The notes under the pieces were generated by a model. That model worked only from the letters and a program-made list of their open reading frames with translations, had not been told where the DNA came from and searched no databases. Positions 36,013 to 44,216 of a stretch of DNA of 64,000 bases are shown piece by piece (within the stretch, counting starts at the first letter, position 1; each line of letters begins with the position of its first letter). Made by a program: the position numbers and the translations under genes. Origin of the DNA: Sphingobacterium nematocida (GTDB taxonomy: Bacteria > Bacteroidota > Bacteroidia > Sphingobacteriales > Sphingobacteriaceae); assembly GCF_900168125.1 (NCBI RefSeq), contig NZ_FUZF01000020.1, positions 39,632 through 103,631 of the forward strand, in the 5' to 3' direction.

Positions 36013-36351
36013 ATGGCTTGGGTTGAAATTCCAGAAAGATACATGATAGCAGACGGGAGTATTCGACAGGTTTCCGTTCCTGGGTTAACATTTTGCTTGG
36101 TTTTTCATGAAGGGAGCTGGGTGGCCTTTTCAAAAAAATGTCCACATGCTGGAGCACCCCTGGAGCAGGGCTGGTGTGTGGCCGGATTTGTAGTTTGTGC
36201 CTATCACAGACAACAGTTTGATCTGAAAACAGGTAAAGGAATAGTTGGACAAGGAAATTATATTACAATTTATCCTTTGCAAGTGATCGAAAATAAGTGG
36301 TATATTGATGTAAAGGAAAGCTTTTTGAAAAGGCTTTTTTCAAGGAGCTAA
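36013..36351 (+). CDS. Rieske [2Fe-2S] protein
   Basis: The 112-residue protein is a single Rieske domain with both cluster-binding boxes visible: Cys43-Pro-His45 and Cys62-Ala-Tyr-His65. A glycine-rich loop and the NirD/ferredoxin-like tail follow. It should be a soluble electron carrier for an oxygenase or reductase, but no partner is adjacent, so the acceptor is unknown. Length fits free-standing Rieske ferredoxins. Divergent from the WYL regulator, convergent with the dioxygenase gene, with a short hairpin overlapping its stop. Confidence 0.9.
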   Translation: MAWVEIPERYMIADGSIRQVSVPGLTFCLVFHEGSWVAFSKKCPHAGAPLEQGWCVAGFVVCAYHRQQFDLKTGKGIVGQGNYITIYPLQVIENKWYIDVKESFLKRLFSRS

Positions 36352-36373
36352 AATCAGTTTTGGATAATAGCTC
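36341..36373 (+). terminator. Weak hairpin at the end of the Rieske gene
   Basis: AGGAGCTA at the stop codon pairs with TAGCTCCT at 36366-36373. The stem overlaps the stop and lacks a strong T tract, so termination is uncertain. Confidence 0.35.
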
Positions 36374-36399
36374 CTGAAAAAGAATTGACTCAAGTAGCG

Positions 36400-37293
36400 C
36401 TAACCTATCTTTAGAGAGGTCATCGTTAGTGATCCTGCAATGGCTTGATCATTAAAAATATGTACATCTTCATTCTTTTCCTGAAGACCTAGACTGTAGA
36501 GCAAAGGCATATAGTGCTCGGGCGTTGGAATTGCTAGTTGAAATTCTACCCCTTGTTTTTTGTAGTCGATCAAAGCTTGGTGATTGCGATCAATAATGAA
36601 TTTTTTCATCGTCTCATCAGCATGTTTTGCCCAATCAAATGCATACCCTACCGTATTAATATGTGACCAAGACACCTTAGATAGGTTGTGTACATTATTT
36701 CCGCTGCCTACTATAAGTACTCCTTTGTGCCTTAGTACGGATAGTTCTTTGGCTAAGGCATAATGGAAGGAAGGGGGCTGGGTATAGTCAATACTCATCT
36801 GAATAACGGGAATATCTGCTTTGGGATAAAGGTGTTTTATAACAGACCAGGAACCATGGTCTAATCCCCATTTATCATCTAAATGTACATCTGTGGATTG
36901 AACGATGTCTTTGGTTAGTTTAGCCAGCTCTGGCGATCCAGGAGCTGGGTACTGAACGTCAAATAACTCTTGAGGAAAACCTCCAAAGTCATGAATCGTC
37001 ACAGGGTTCTCCATAGCGGTAACATAAGTACCACGTGTCTCCCAGTGTGCAGAAATGACCAGGATGGCTCGAGGGGGCTCGATCTCCTTGCTTATTTGTT
37101 TGAATCCCTGAACAAATTCATTGTCCTCAATGGCATTCATCGGACTGCCATGACCGAGAAAGAGAACAGGCATTTTACTACTGTTGTCGAGACTATCAAT
37201 AAAACGGTTGAGTGAGCTGAGTTTCAAGGCTGCTCCTGTTAGAGGTAAGACTGAGGCTGCAGTCAAAAATTGCTTTCTATTCATATCTTCCAT
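36400..37293 (-). CDS. LigB-family extradiol dioxygenase (DODA/YgiD-like)
   Basis: The protein is 297 residues from this ATG; an ATG three codons later gives MNRKQFLTAA, which looks like an export signal with a hydrophobic stretch to about residue 24. The catalytic part has LGHGSPMNAI (His48), ISAHWET (His83) and a later PTPEHYMPLLYSLG, the metal-ligand motifs of the LigB/4,5-DOPA dioxygenase group. Such enzymes cleave catechol rings using Fe or Zn; the substrate is not known. An exported location would be unusual. An AraC regulator lies 91 bp upstream on the same strand. Confidence 0.85.
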   Translation of the reverse strand: MEDMNRKQFLTAASVLPLTGAALKLSSLNRFIDSLDNSSKMPVLFLGHGSPMNAIEDNEFVQGFKQISKEIEPPRAILVISAHWETRGTYVTAMENPVTIHDFGGFPQELFDVQYPAPGSPELAKLTKDIVQSTDVHLDDKWGLDHGSWSVIKHLYPKADIPVIQMSIDYTQPPSFHYALAKELSVLRHKGVLIVGSGNNVHNLSKVSWSHINTVGYAFDWAKHADETMKKFIIDRNHQALIDYKKQGVEFQLAIPTPEHYMPLLYSLGLQEKNEDVHIFNDQAIAGSLTMTSLKIG

Positions 37294-37384
37294 TTCTCTA
37301 TTATTTAATAATGAAAACTACGTAACAAAGGTGCGGTATTTATACTAGGCGTTGGTATAAGAATTTGGTCAAAAAGTATTGATA

Positions 37385-38215
37385 TTAGGTTATACGCTGT
37401 CGCATATCCTGTCGAAACTCGCTCGGTGTGAACCCTGATTTCTTTTTAAATACACTGGTAAAGTATGCTTTGTCGGTATACCCTAGTTCGAATCCAATCT
37501 CTGCGATGTTCTTTTCCGTGGTAAATAGTAGATTTTTTGCCTCGGTTAGTTTGCGCGTTTCGATGATTTCTAAAACTGTTTGTTGTAAGATCCGCTGTGT
37601 TATATTATTTAGCGCACGCGGAGTCATGAATAGTTTTTCAGCATAAAAATTTACGCCTTCGGGACGTCTAAAGTTGTCTTCAAGAATAGCGAGAAAACTT
37701 TGGAAGGTAAGGTTTTGACTGTTCAATGTAGGCTGCAGATCCCCGGTGCTCTTCTTCCGTTCGACATCTATCATAATAAAAAGGGAGGAAAGAAGGTTAC
37801 GGACAACGCAAAGTTCTGGACTCAATTCCTTCATTTCGTCATTTATCAAATGACATATTTTATCTAGACGATCTAAATACAAGTCCTGTCTCAATTGAAA
37901 ATTAGCTTGATCATGATAAGAGTTGTACAGCTGAAACGTGATTTCCGGAATAAATTCGCTTTTAAAACGGATAACCCAGAAATCACAGTGGCCATTTCGA
38001 AGATCGGGCTGAATACGGTGCAGCTTACCTTTTGTAACAAAGGAGATAAAAGGGGCGTCCCATTCTTGTACCTCATAGTCTATAAAATGAGTTAGTTTTC
38101 CTTTCAATCCGATGATTAGTTCCTCAAAATCATGCTTATGAGGGACATTTATACTGCTCTTAATGCTTTCCGCCTCCTTAGCATCGACCTTGTAAATTTT
38201 GAATAACTCGTCCAT
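37385..38215 (-). CDS. AraC-family transcriptional regulator
   Basis: The 276-residue protein has an N-terminal cupin-like segment (about 20-90; VPHKHDFEELIIGLKGKL with paired His and Glu) and a C-terminal AraC DNA-binding domain (about 175-275; EIGFELGYTDKAYFTSVFKKKSGFTP). It should respond to a small molecule. It lies just upstream of the extradiol dioxygenase gene in the same direction, which makes that gene its most likely target. Ligand unknown. Confidence 0.9.
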   Translation of the reverse strand: MDELFKIYKVDAKEAESIKSSINVPHKHDFEELIIGLKGKLTHFIDYEVQEWDAPFISFVTKGKLHRIQPDLRNGHCDFWVIRFKSEFIPEITFQLYNSYHDQANFQLRQDLYLDRLDKICHLINDEMKELSPELCVVRNLLSSLFIMIDVERKKSTGDLQPTLNSQNLTFQSFLAILEDNFRRPEGVNFYAEKLFMTPRALNNITQRILQQTVLEIIETRKLTEAKNLLFTTEKNIAEIGFELGYTDKAYFTSVFKKKSGFTPSEFRQDMRQRIT

Positions 38216-38306
38216 AGGTTAAAGATAAATTAAAGTCATTGTGTCACCTAAAAGTTTTTTACTTAAAAAAAATGCAAGGGCGCTTTAGTAAGAAATCTAA
38301 TTTTTG

Positions 38307-38314
38307 TACCTTTG
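38307..38314 (+). promoter_or_regulatory. -7 promoter element (TACCTTTG) for purF
   Basis: Exact TAnnTTTG ending 17 bp before the purF ATG at 38332. It supports this ATG over the longer upstream frame. Confidence 0.6.
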
Positions 38315-38331
38315 CATCATCAATTCAAGCT

Positions 38332-40242
38332 ATGAGTGACGCTATAAAACACGAGTGTGGTATTGCACTTGTCAGACTATTAAAACCCCTCTCATATTAT
38401 CAGGAAAAATATGGAACTCCTTACTACGGGATTAACAAAATGTATCTTCTCATGGAGAAGCAACATAACCGTGGACAGGATGGGGCTGGTATTGCAACAA
38501 TTAAATTTGATGTAAAGCCAGGTAATCGATACATCAGCCGGTATAGGGCTATGGGATCCACTGCCGTTGCAGATATTTTTGAATACGTTCAGAAAAAATT
38601 TGCAGCAGTAAATAAAGCTTATCCAAAGGAATCTAAAGATACGCAGTGGCTTAAAGACAATGTTAGTTTTACTGGTGAGGTACTATTAGGGCATTTACGC
38701 TATGGTACACACGGCAAAAACAGTATTGAAAGTTGTCACCCGTTTTTACGTCAAAACAATTGGATGACTCGAAACCTTGTGGTGGCTGGAAATTTCAATA
38801 TGACTAACGTAGATGAGCTTTTGCAGCAGCTTTATGATTTAGGACAGCACCCTAAAGAGCAGGCAGATACGGTTACTGTATTGGAGAAAATTGGTCACTT
38901 TTTGGATGATGAGAATCAAGAACTCTTCGACCAATTTAAAAAAGAAGGATATTCTAATATTGAAATTTCTTCGCAAATAGCAAAAAATCTGGATGTAGCT
39001 AAGATCTTAACCCGATCAGCCAAAACTTGGGACGGCGGTTATACTATAGCTGGAATTATAGGTCATGGCGATGCATTTGTGATGCGTGACCCCGCAGGCA
39101 TCCGCCCTGCATTCTTTTATCAAGATGAAGAGGTTTTAGTAGTCGCTTCCGAACGACCTGTTATTCAAACAGCTTTTAATGTTCCTTTGGAAGCTGTGCA
39201 GGAAATTAAACCTGGACATGCTTTAATTGTTAAAAAAGACGGAACAATTTCTCAAGAGATGTTTAGACAGCCAGTAGAACAAAAATCTTGTTCTTTTGAG
39301 CGTATCTATTTCTCTAGGGGCTCTGATGCTGATATTTATCAGGAACGGAAATCTTTAGGTAAGTTGTTGTGCAATCAGGTCTTGACGTCGATCGATAATG
39401 ATATTAAGAATACTGTTTTCTCATTTATTCCTAATACTGCCGAAGTATCATACTATGGTATGATGGAAGGCATGAGTAAATATGTAAGAGATTATCAAAA
39501 GGACGTTTTACTGAATAGAGATGAAAAGATCTCCGATCAAGAATTGGATGAAATCTTAAGTATACACCCGCGCTTTGAAAAGTTGAATGTAAAGGACGCC
39601 AAGCTCCGTACATTTATAACCCAGGATGCAGATCGTCAGGATATGGTACAGCACGTATATGATACCACCTACGGTATCGTTAGAGACCATGAAGACACCA
39701 TAGTCGCTATTGATGATTCTATTGTTAGGGGCACCACATTAAAACAGTCTATATTAACTATATTGGATCGTTTACATCCTAAGAAAATCGTGATTGTTTC
39801 TTCAGCTCCTCAAATACGTTATCCAGATTGTTATGGTATCGATATGTCAAGGATGGGTGAGTTTGTGGCTTTTGAAGCGGCGATTAATCTCTTGAAGCGC
39901 AACGGAATGTCGCATATCATAGACGAAGTATATCAAAGATGTTTGGCATCTGTTGCTAAACCTAAAGATGAGATCGAGAACTATGTGAAAGCAATATATG
40001 AACCTTTTACAGATGATGAGATTTCGGAAGAAATTGCCAGGATCGTAAGACCACACGATCTGAATGCGGAACTGGTTGTTATTTTCCAAACTCTTGATAA
40101 CTTACACACGGCATGTCCAAACCATAAAGGTGATTGGTATTTCTCTGGAGATTATCCAACGCCAGGTGGAAATAAAGTCGTTAATAAGGCGTTTATGAAC
40201 TGGGTTGAAGGTAAGAATGTAAGAGCTTATTTCAGCAGTTAA
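38332..40242 (+). CDS. purF: Amidophosphoribosyltransferase, long Bacteroidota form
   Basis: The 636-residue enzyme catalyses the first step of purine synthesis, transferring glutamine-derived ammonia to PRPP. The nucleophile Cys9 sits in HECGIALVRLL after a short propeptide; the glutaminase domain continues with HNRGQDGAGIA and LGHLRYGTHGKNSIESCHPF. The phosphoribosyl domain has the PRPP loop VAIDDSIVRGTTLKQS. It is about 130 residues longer than E. coli PurF, with extra sequence in the C-terminal half, as usual in Bacteroidota. The ATG at 38332 is chosen because the promoter crosses the earlier frame. Single gene with a terminator. Confidence 0.95.
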   Translation: MSDAIKHECGIALVRLLKPLSYYQEKYGTPYYGINKMYLLMEKQHNRGQDGAGIATIKFDVKPGNRYISRYRAMGSTAVADIFEYVQKKFAAVNKAYPKESKDTQWLKDNVSFTGEVLLGHLRYGTHGKNSIESCHPFLRQNNWMTRNLVVAGNFNMTNVDELLQQLYDLGQHPKEQADTVTVLEKIGHFLDDENQELFDQFKKEGYSNIEISSQIAKNLDVAKILTRSAKTWDGGYTIAGIIGHGDAFVMRDPAGIRPAFFYQDEEVLVVASERPVIQTAFNVPLEAVQEIKPGHALIVKKDGTISQEMFRQPVEQKSCSFERIYFSRGSDADIYQERKSLGKLLCNQVLTSIDNDIKNTVFSFIPNTAEVSYYGMMEGMSKYVRDYQKDVLLNRDEKISDQELDEILSIHPRFEKLNVKDAKLRTFITQDADRQDMVQHVYDTTYGIVRDHEDTIVAIDDSIVRGTTLKQSILTILDRLHPKKIVIVSSAPQIRYPDCYGIDMSRMGEFVAFEAAINLLKRNGMSHIIDEVYQRCLASVAKPKDEIENYVKAIYEPFTDDEISEEIARIVRPHDLNAELVVIFQTLDNLHTACPNHKGDWYFSGDYPTPGGNKVVNKAFMNWVEGKNVRAYFSS

Positions 40243-40266
40243 ATCAATTGCTATAATGAAAAAGAT

Positions 40267-40296
40267 AAAGGCTAATCCAATGGATTAGCCTTTTTT
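40267..40296 (+). terminator. Rho-independent terminator after purF
   Basis: AAAGGCTAATCC and GGATTAGCCTTT form a 12-bp stem with a 3-base loop, followed by further Ts. Confidence 0.85.
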
Positions 40297-40366
40297 GCTA
40301 TATAAATGAATTACTGAATGAGGCTTAAATGTATACTTAAACATAGTTTAAGTATCTAGGGGGCTA

Positions 40367-40462
40367 TTAGTCTTCTAGAATAGCCAAGTCATCTCCATCG
40401 TACAACCATTCTGCGGTATCGTAGATTGACTCTAAATTTGTGATTTCTAAATCTTTAATCAT
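40367..40462 (-). CDS. Possible small gene encoding a 31-residue acidic peptide
   Basis: The intergenic gap of about 300 bp between purF and ychJ holds a short minus-strand frame starting with ATG at 40462. It encodes a 31-residue peptide starting MIKDLEITNLESIYD, with an AEWLYDGDDLAILED end: strongly acidic, with one Trp. An exact -7 box (TACATTTG, 40484-40491) lies 21 bp upstream. The composition looks coding rather than random. No family is recognised; a peptide toxin, small regulator or modified peptide precursor would each be guesses. No maturation or transport genes lie near. Confidence 0.4.
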   Translation of the reverse strand: MIKDLEITNLESIYDTAEWLYDGDDLAILED

Positions 40463-40483
40463 AACATTTAATTTTATTTAATA

Positions 40484-40491
40484 CAAATGTA
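40484..40491 (-). promoter_or_regulatory. -7 promoter element (TACATTTG) before the small acidic-peptide frame
   Basis: Exact TAnnTTTG on the minus strand with its last base 21 bp upstream of the ATG at 40462. It is the main reason to think the short frame is expressed. Confidence 0.45.
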
Positions 40492-40545
40492 ATGGAGATT
40501 TGTTAGTTGTATATTAGTGTTGTATTAATTTTATGTTAATCGTTG

Positions 40546-40920
40546 TTAAATTAACCTACCGTCTACGTAATACCATGTTCCTTGAAGTTCTTTGAAGTTA
40601 GATTTTTCATGATGGACATATTGAGCCCCGCTTATTAAGTCTTGGTATCGGGCTTTGAACTCAACCGTGAGAGTTGTGGATTTGACGATTTCTAATCCGA
40701 GCCAAATATTTTCTAAAGCCCATTTCTTAATGTCTTGTTTGTTCTGGAAGCGACGTGTAGAGGGATGAAAACTATTGTACAAGAAGTCTATGTTTCCAAT
40801 AGCAAAGGCACTATATCGTGCGCGCATCAACATCTCTGCCGAGCTGGGAGATAGTATTCCATTATGTATTCGAGCGCAGCAATGTTCAAATTGGAAAGAG
40901 CTTCCACAGGGACATTCCAT
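40546..40920 (-). CDS. YchJ-family protein with SEC-C zinc motif
   Basis: The 124-residue protein starts with a SEC-C zinc-binding motif, MECPCGSSFQFEHCC, and continues as the NTF2-like YchJ domain with SAEMLMRARYSAFAIGNIDFLYNSFHPSTR. YchJ proteins are widespread and uncharacterised; the zinc motif suggests protein or nucleic-acid contact. It follows a JmjC-like cupin gene (11 bp gap) on the same strand and is likely co-transcribed with it. Confidence 0.9.
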   Translation of the reverse strand: MECPCGSSFQFEHCCARIHNGILSPSSAEMLMRARYSAFAIGNIDFLYNSFHPSTRRFQNKQDIKKWALENIWLGLEIVKSTTLTVEFKARYQDLISGAQYVHHEKSNFKELQGTWYYVDGRLI

Positions 40921-40931
40921 AGTTTGTTGTG

Positions 40932-41810
40932 TTATTTTTGTTTATTAAGATATTCTGTTAAAGCTGTTTGACTTTTTTCGTAGGCTCGTCGTTGCTTACG
41001 TTCGACCCATTTTTCTTTTAGGAGTTTGCGCATAAACTTGTCGGTATAGCGGATAATAAATACTTCATTTAACATCTTGAGCAGTCGCTTAGCACTACTT
41101 GGAAATGATCGTAAAGTAATGGAGAATCCAGCCTCCAAATAGCGGTTAAAATGCCAGTAGCCACTCGGCATAAACAAGGCATCTCCATGTTCCATAAAAA
41201 TCTCATACCCCTGAGCATATCTTAATGCTGGAAATTGTTCGAAATCGGGGTTTTCGTAGTCGATATTATAAACGGTGTGAACCGATAATGGTACTTTATA
41301 TAAGAACGCAGATTGATCTGGCGCGAATAAGAGTACCCTTTTTTTTCCTTCAAATTGAAAATGTAACAAATCTCCTAAATCTACGTCATAGTGCATGAGA
41401 ACTCGCGCTTCGCTACCACCAAAAAATAGGGTAGGGATGCGTTTGAAATATTTGAATCCTAGATCGGGATAAGTGAAATTTTTTAGAAGTTCGGGGAGAT
41501 GGTCTGTAATGATATAGAAAAAAATTCTATAATCCGATGGTTGATTTTTAATGAGTGTAATATAATCTTTAAAACGCATACGGGTCACAGGCTCATCCGT
41601 TGCTTTATTTGGATCGGCAGGTTTATTGTCATAGAGGCCCACTTGTTGCTCTTCCACTTTGTCATATATGTAATCTAAATTCCATTTATCAAAATCTTTC
41701 CATTTCCGTGCAAATCCCTTTATGAGAACAGGCTTCTGAGGTTGGAAATACTTTTTTAAAAACTCCTCTTTTGATATATCTTGAACAGTATCGACTTCCG
41801 ATAGAATCAT
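40932..41810 (-). CDS. JmjC-like cupin protein, putative 2-oxoglutarate-dependent hydroxylase
   Basis: The 292-residue protein has the FIH/cupin_8 fold: an N-terminal PQKPVLIKGFARKWKDF, then iron ligands His140-Tyr-Asp142 (LMHYDVDLGDLLHFQFEGKK) and His220 (PSGYWHFN). The facial triad is therefore intact, and an Fe(II)/2-oxoglutarate hydroxylase acting on protein or ribosomal residues is plausible. It starts on ATG 41810, with a near-consensus -7 box upstream, and ychJ follows 11 bp after it. Substrate unknown. Family call firm. Confidence 0.88.
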   Translation of the reverse strand: MILSEVDTVQDISKEEFLKKYFQPQKPVLIKGFARKWKDFDKWNLDYIYDKVEEQQVGLYDNKPADPNKATDEPVTRMRFKDYITLIKNQPSDYRIFFYIITDHLPELLKNFTYPDLGFKYFKRIPTLFFGGSEARVLMHYDVDLGDLLHFQFEGKKRVLLFAPDQSAFLYKVPLSVHTVYNIDYENPDFEQFPALRYAQGYEIFMEHGDALFMPSGYWHFNRYLEAGFSITLRSFPSSAKRLLKMLNEVFIIRYTDKFMRKLLKEKWVERKQRRAYEKSQTALTEYLNKQK

Positions 41811-41929
41811 ATGTTTTATTGCTTAAACATAAAAGTAATAAATATTTAATTTTTTATGACACAAATACAACCTAATGGATAAACTATTCCATGCCTTTCT
41901 TCGTTGTTCTATTAAACAACCTCAGTAAA

Positions 41930-42445
41930 ATGACATCAATTAAAAATGAAATAATCGGAACTTGGGAGTTGCTCTCTTATATTGAAGTTCCAGTAGACGG
42001 TGTGGACTCTTTCTTTCCTTTTGGAAAATCCCCCAAGGGTTTATTGTTATATAGTCCCGATGGTTACATGGCCGTACAGATTTCGGGCTCTGATGAGATA
42101 AAGTATATTTCGAACGATAGGATGCAGGCTTCAGCAGAAGAGTTGGATAGGCGCGTGCGGGGATATATCGCTTTTAGCGGTAAATACACGATTGACAATA
42201 GAAATGCGCATGTTGTCTATGATATATCAAATTCCCTTTTCCCGAATTGGGAGGAAAGTCAACAGGTTCGAAAATTAGATTTTGAAGGTGATGTTTTATA
42301 TCAGAAATCTCTAGAGCCGATACGTTCCGGTGGGCAAACGGTGCATGCTTATATGACTTGGAAACGAATAGGGAGAGCCGTTGACCTTAGCGAATTTCAC
42401 GAAGAGGCCATAACTGATTTTTTAATTGAAGCTAGCCCTAAGTAA
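41930..42445 (+). CDS. Lipocalin-like domain protein
   Basis: The 171-residue protein fits the lipocalin-like (Lipocalin_5) family of short beta-barrel proteins: IIGTWELLSYIEVPVDG at the N-terminus, PKGLLLYSPDGYMAVQI, then AFSGKYTID. No signal peptide is present from the ATG at 41930; the earlier ATG at 41891 would add a hydrophobic lead but is less likely. Ligand and role are unknown. It is divergent from the cupin gene and ends at a strong hairpin. Confidence 0.75.
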   Translation: MTSIKNEIIGTWELLSYIEVPVDGVDSFFPFGKSPKGLLLYSPDGYMAVQISGSDEIKYISNDRMQASAEELDRRVRGYIAFSGKYTIDNRNAHVVYDISNSLFPNWEESQQVRKLDFEGDVLYQKSLEPIRSGGQTVHAYMTWKRIGRAVDLSEFHEEAITDFLIEASPK

Positions 42446-42446
42446 A

Positions 42447-42486
42447 AACAAGATGAGCTGAAGAAATTTCTTCAGCTCATCTTGTT
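42447..42486. terminator. Perfect 40-bp palindromic terminator
   Basis: AACAAGATGAGCTGAAGAAA is followed at once by its exact complement, giving a 20-bp potential stem without loop mismatch. It ends the lipocalin-like gene on the plus strand and faces the convergent DUF2853 gene. Confidence 0.8.
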
Positions 42487-42519
42487 TCTTAAAGCGTTTG
42501 TGCTTTAAATACATTAAGG

Positions 42520-42548
42520 ACTTTCATGATCCAGGGGATCATGAAAGT
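42520..42548. terminator. Hairpin between convergent lipocalin-like and DUF2853 genes
   Basis: ACTTTCATGATCC and GGATCATGAAAGT form a perfect 13-bp stem with a 3-base loop. On the plus strand it is followed by TTTATTTTATTT. With the palindrome at 42447-42486 it makes a double terminator. Confidence 0.7.
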
Positions 42549-42554
42549 TTTATT

Positions 42555-42893
42555 TTATTTATAGATGGATTCTTTCTTGAATTTTTTGACTAATAGTGCG
42601 TATACGATAGCTCTATACTTATTTTTGTTGGATTTTCCTACGGCTTCGATAACTTCTTCTATAGCAGCATCTAATTTTGCGTCATCTTTTAAACCTAACT
42701 TTTTGATCAAGAAATTATTTTTCAAACGATCTAACTCAGCCTTATCAGATGCAGCTATAGTTTCGGCATCTGCTTTATAGATAGACGGTCCTAATCCTTT
42801 CGCAACAGCTGCGATAAGGTCTGCATCAATATCAAGTTTTAATTTTTTTGCTTCAGCAACGTATGCTGCTACTTTTTCGTCTAATTTACTCAT
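42555..42893 (-). CDS. DUF2853 family protein
   Basis: The 112-residue protein is helical and strongly charged, with the DUF2853 pattern MSKLDEKVAAYVAEAKKL, then GLGPSIYKADAETIAASDKAEL and a lysine-rich end. The structure of a member is known to be a small helical dimer, but no function has been assigned. It lies between convergent and same-strand genes, 110 bp downstream of nhaA. Family assignment strong. Confidence 0.9.
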   Translation of the reverse strand: MSKLDEKVAAYVAEAKKLKLDIDADLIAAVAKGLGPSIYKADAETIAASDKAELDRLKNNFLIKKLGLKDDAKLDAAIEEVIEAVGKSNKNKYRAIVYALLVKKFKKESIYK

Positions 42894-43003
42894 TGTTGTT
42901 TCTGTTTATTTAATACGAATGATTAATAGTACTTTAAATTTAATCAATATTATTTTATAAAAACAAGACCGGTATGAATATAATTTTGAAAGTAGATAAA
43001 TTA

Positions 43004-44182
43004 CTATAGTCGTTCGCTTTTTCTATTTAACATTGCGAGATAGCTGTAACCTAGTATACCAGCAGCACAAGAGGTCAATAGTACGGCTAATTTAGCTTCT
43101 TCGATATGTAGTGCATCATCAAAAGACAGCATAGCAACAAATATCGACATTGTAAATCCGATACCTCCGAGGATTCCAACTCCAAACATGTGTTTCCACC
43201 CCGCACGCTCAGGTAAAGTCGAAATCCCTAGTTTGACGCAAATCCAGCATGTAAATAGTATGCCGACCGATTTTCCAACTAACAGACCTAGAATGATACC
43301 CAGCCCCATAGGGGATGATAATCCATGTATCATTTCAGCATGAAGAACGATAGCGGTGTTGGCAAATGCGAATAGCGGTATAATAATGAAATTTACGGGC
43401 TTTGATAATAAGTGCTCAAGACGCTCCAGAGGTGACTCTTTGTCATCGGGTGTGGTTGGGATAGTCATCGCCGTCAAAACCCCTGCAATGGTTGCATGGA
43501 TACCTGAATGATGAATAAAATACCACATTGCTATACCGGGGATAATATAGAATAGCAAATTACGAATTCCGATTTTATTGAAAACTAATTGCAGTAAGAC
43601 TAGGCCGATAGCGATTAATAGATAGGTGTAATGAAGTGTTCCTGAGTAGAATATAGCAATAACCAATATGGCTAATAAATCGTCAACGATTGCCAGTGCT
43701 GCCAAAAATATTTTCAGGCTGGCTGGTACTTTATCTCCCAGTAATGAAATAACGGCAAGGGCAAATGCAATGTCTGTCGCCATCGGTATACCCCAACCAT
43801 GTGCAGTCGGCTGATCATGATTAAAGAATGCATACAAAGCGGCCGGCAAAAGAGCTCCACCAATGGCGGCAAAGATCGGTAATGCAGCTTTTTTGGGAGA
43901 GGCAAGTTCACCTTCCACCAGCTCTCTCTTTATTTCTAAACCGACCAGTAAAAAGAAGATGGCCATTAGGCCATCATCAATCCACTGTTTGATAGAATAT
44001 TTTAAATGAATTGTGTCGTTTTCATAACCTATAGTTGTCGATAGCAGGTTGCTGAGAGAATCTCCGTAAAAGGAATTGGCAATAATTAACGCGAGTATTA
44101 CACATATAAATAAGAGGATACCTCCGCCTGAACTGGATTCGAAAAAGTTTTTAAATGATCGGAGATTAATGAGTTTAGACAT
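43004..44182 (-). CDS. nhaA: Na+/H+ antiporter NhaA
   Basis: The 392-residue protein has the NhaA membrane topology of about 12 helices. Signature segments include WIDDGLMAIFFLLVGLEIKREL, MATDIAFALAVISLLGDKVPASLK (with the paired Asp residues near 136 and 168 region that bind Na+), LAALAIVDDLLAILVIAIFY and GIHATIAGVLTAM. It expels sodium in exchange for protons and controls internal pH. Length is normal. An exact TACCTTTG lies 25 bp upstream of the start. Confidence 0.95.
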   Translation of the reverse strand: MSKLINLRSFKNFFESSSGGGILLFICVILALIIANSFYGDSLSNLLSTTIGYENDTIHLKYSIKQWIDDGLMAIFFLLVGLEIKRELVEGELASPKKAALPIFAAIGGALLPAALYAFFNHDQPTAHGWGIPMATDIAFALAVISLLGDKVPASLKIFLAALAIVDDLLAILVIAIFYSGTLHYTYLLIAIGLVLLQLVFNKIGIRNLLFYIIPGIAMWYFIHHSGIHATIAGVLTAMTIPTTPDDKESPLERLEHLLSKPVNFIIIPLFAFANTAIVLHAEMIHGLSSPMGLGIILGLLVGKSVGILFTCWICVKLGISTLPERAGWKHMFGVGILGGIGFTMSIFVAMLSFDDALHIEEAKLAVLLTSCAAGILGYSYLAMLNRKSERL

Positions 44183-44207
44183 TTTATGCTAAAGTTTGAT
44201 TTTTCGA

Positions 44208-44215
44208 CAAAGGTA
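44208..44215 (-). promoter_or_regulatory. -7 promoter element (TACCTTTG) for nhaA
   Basis: Exact TAnnTTTG on the minus strand, 25 bp upstream of the nhaA ATG at 44182. It lies just beyond the 3' end of the ABC permease gene and gives nhaA its own promoter. Confidence 0.55.
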
Positions 44216-44216
44216 A

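Noticed and set aside
40243..40366. Possible additional regulatory RNA after purF
   Set aside because: Only the purF terminator at 40267-40296 is visible; remaining bases show no stable fold that I could support.
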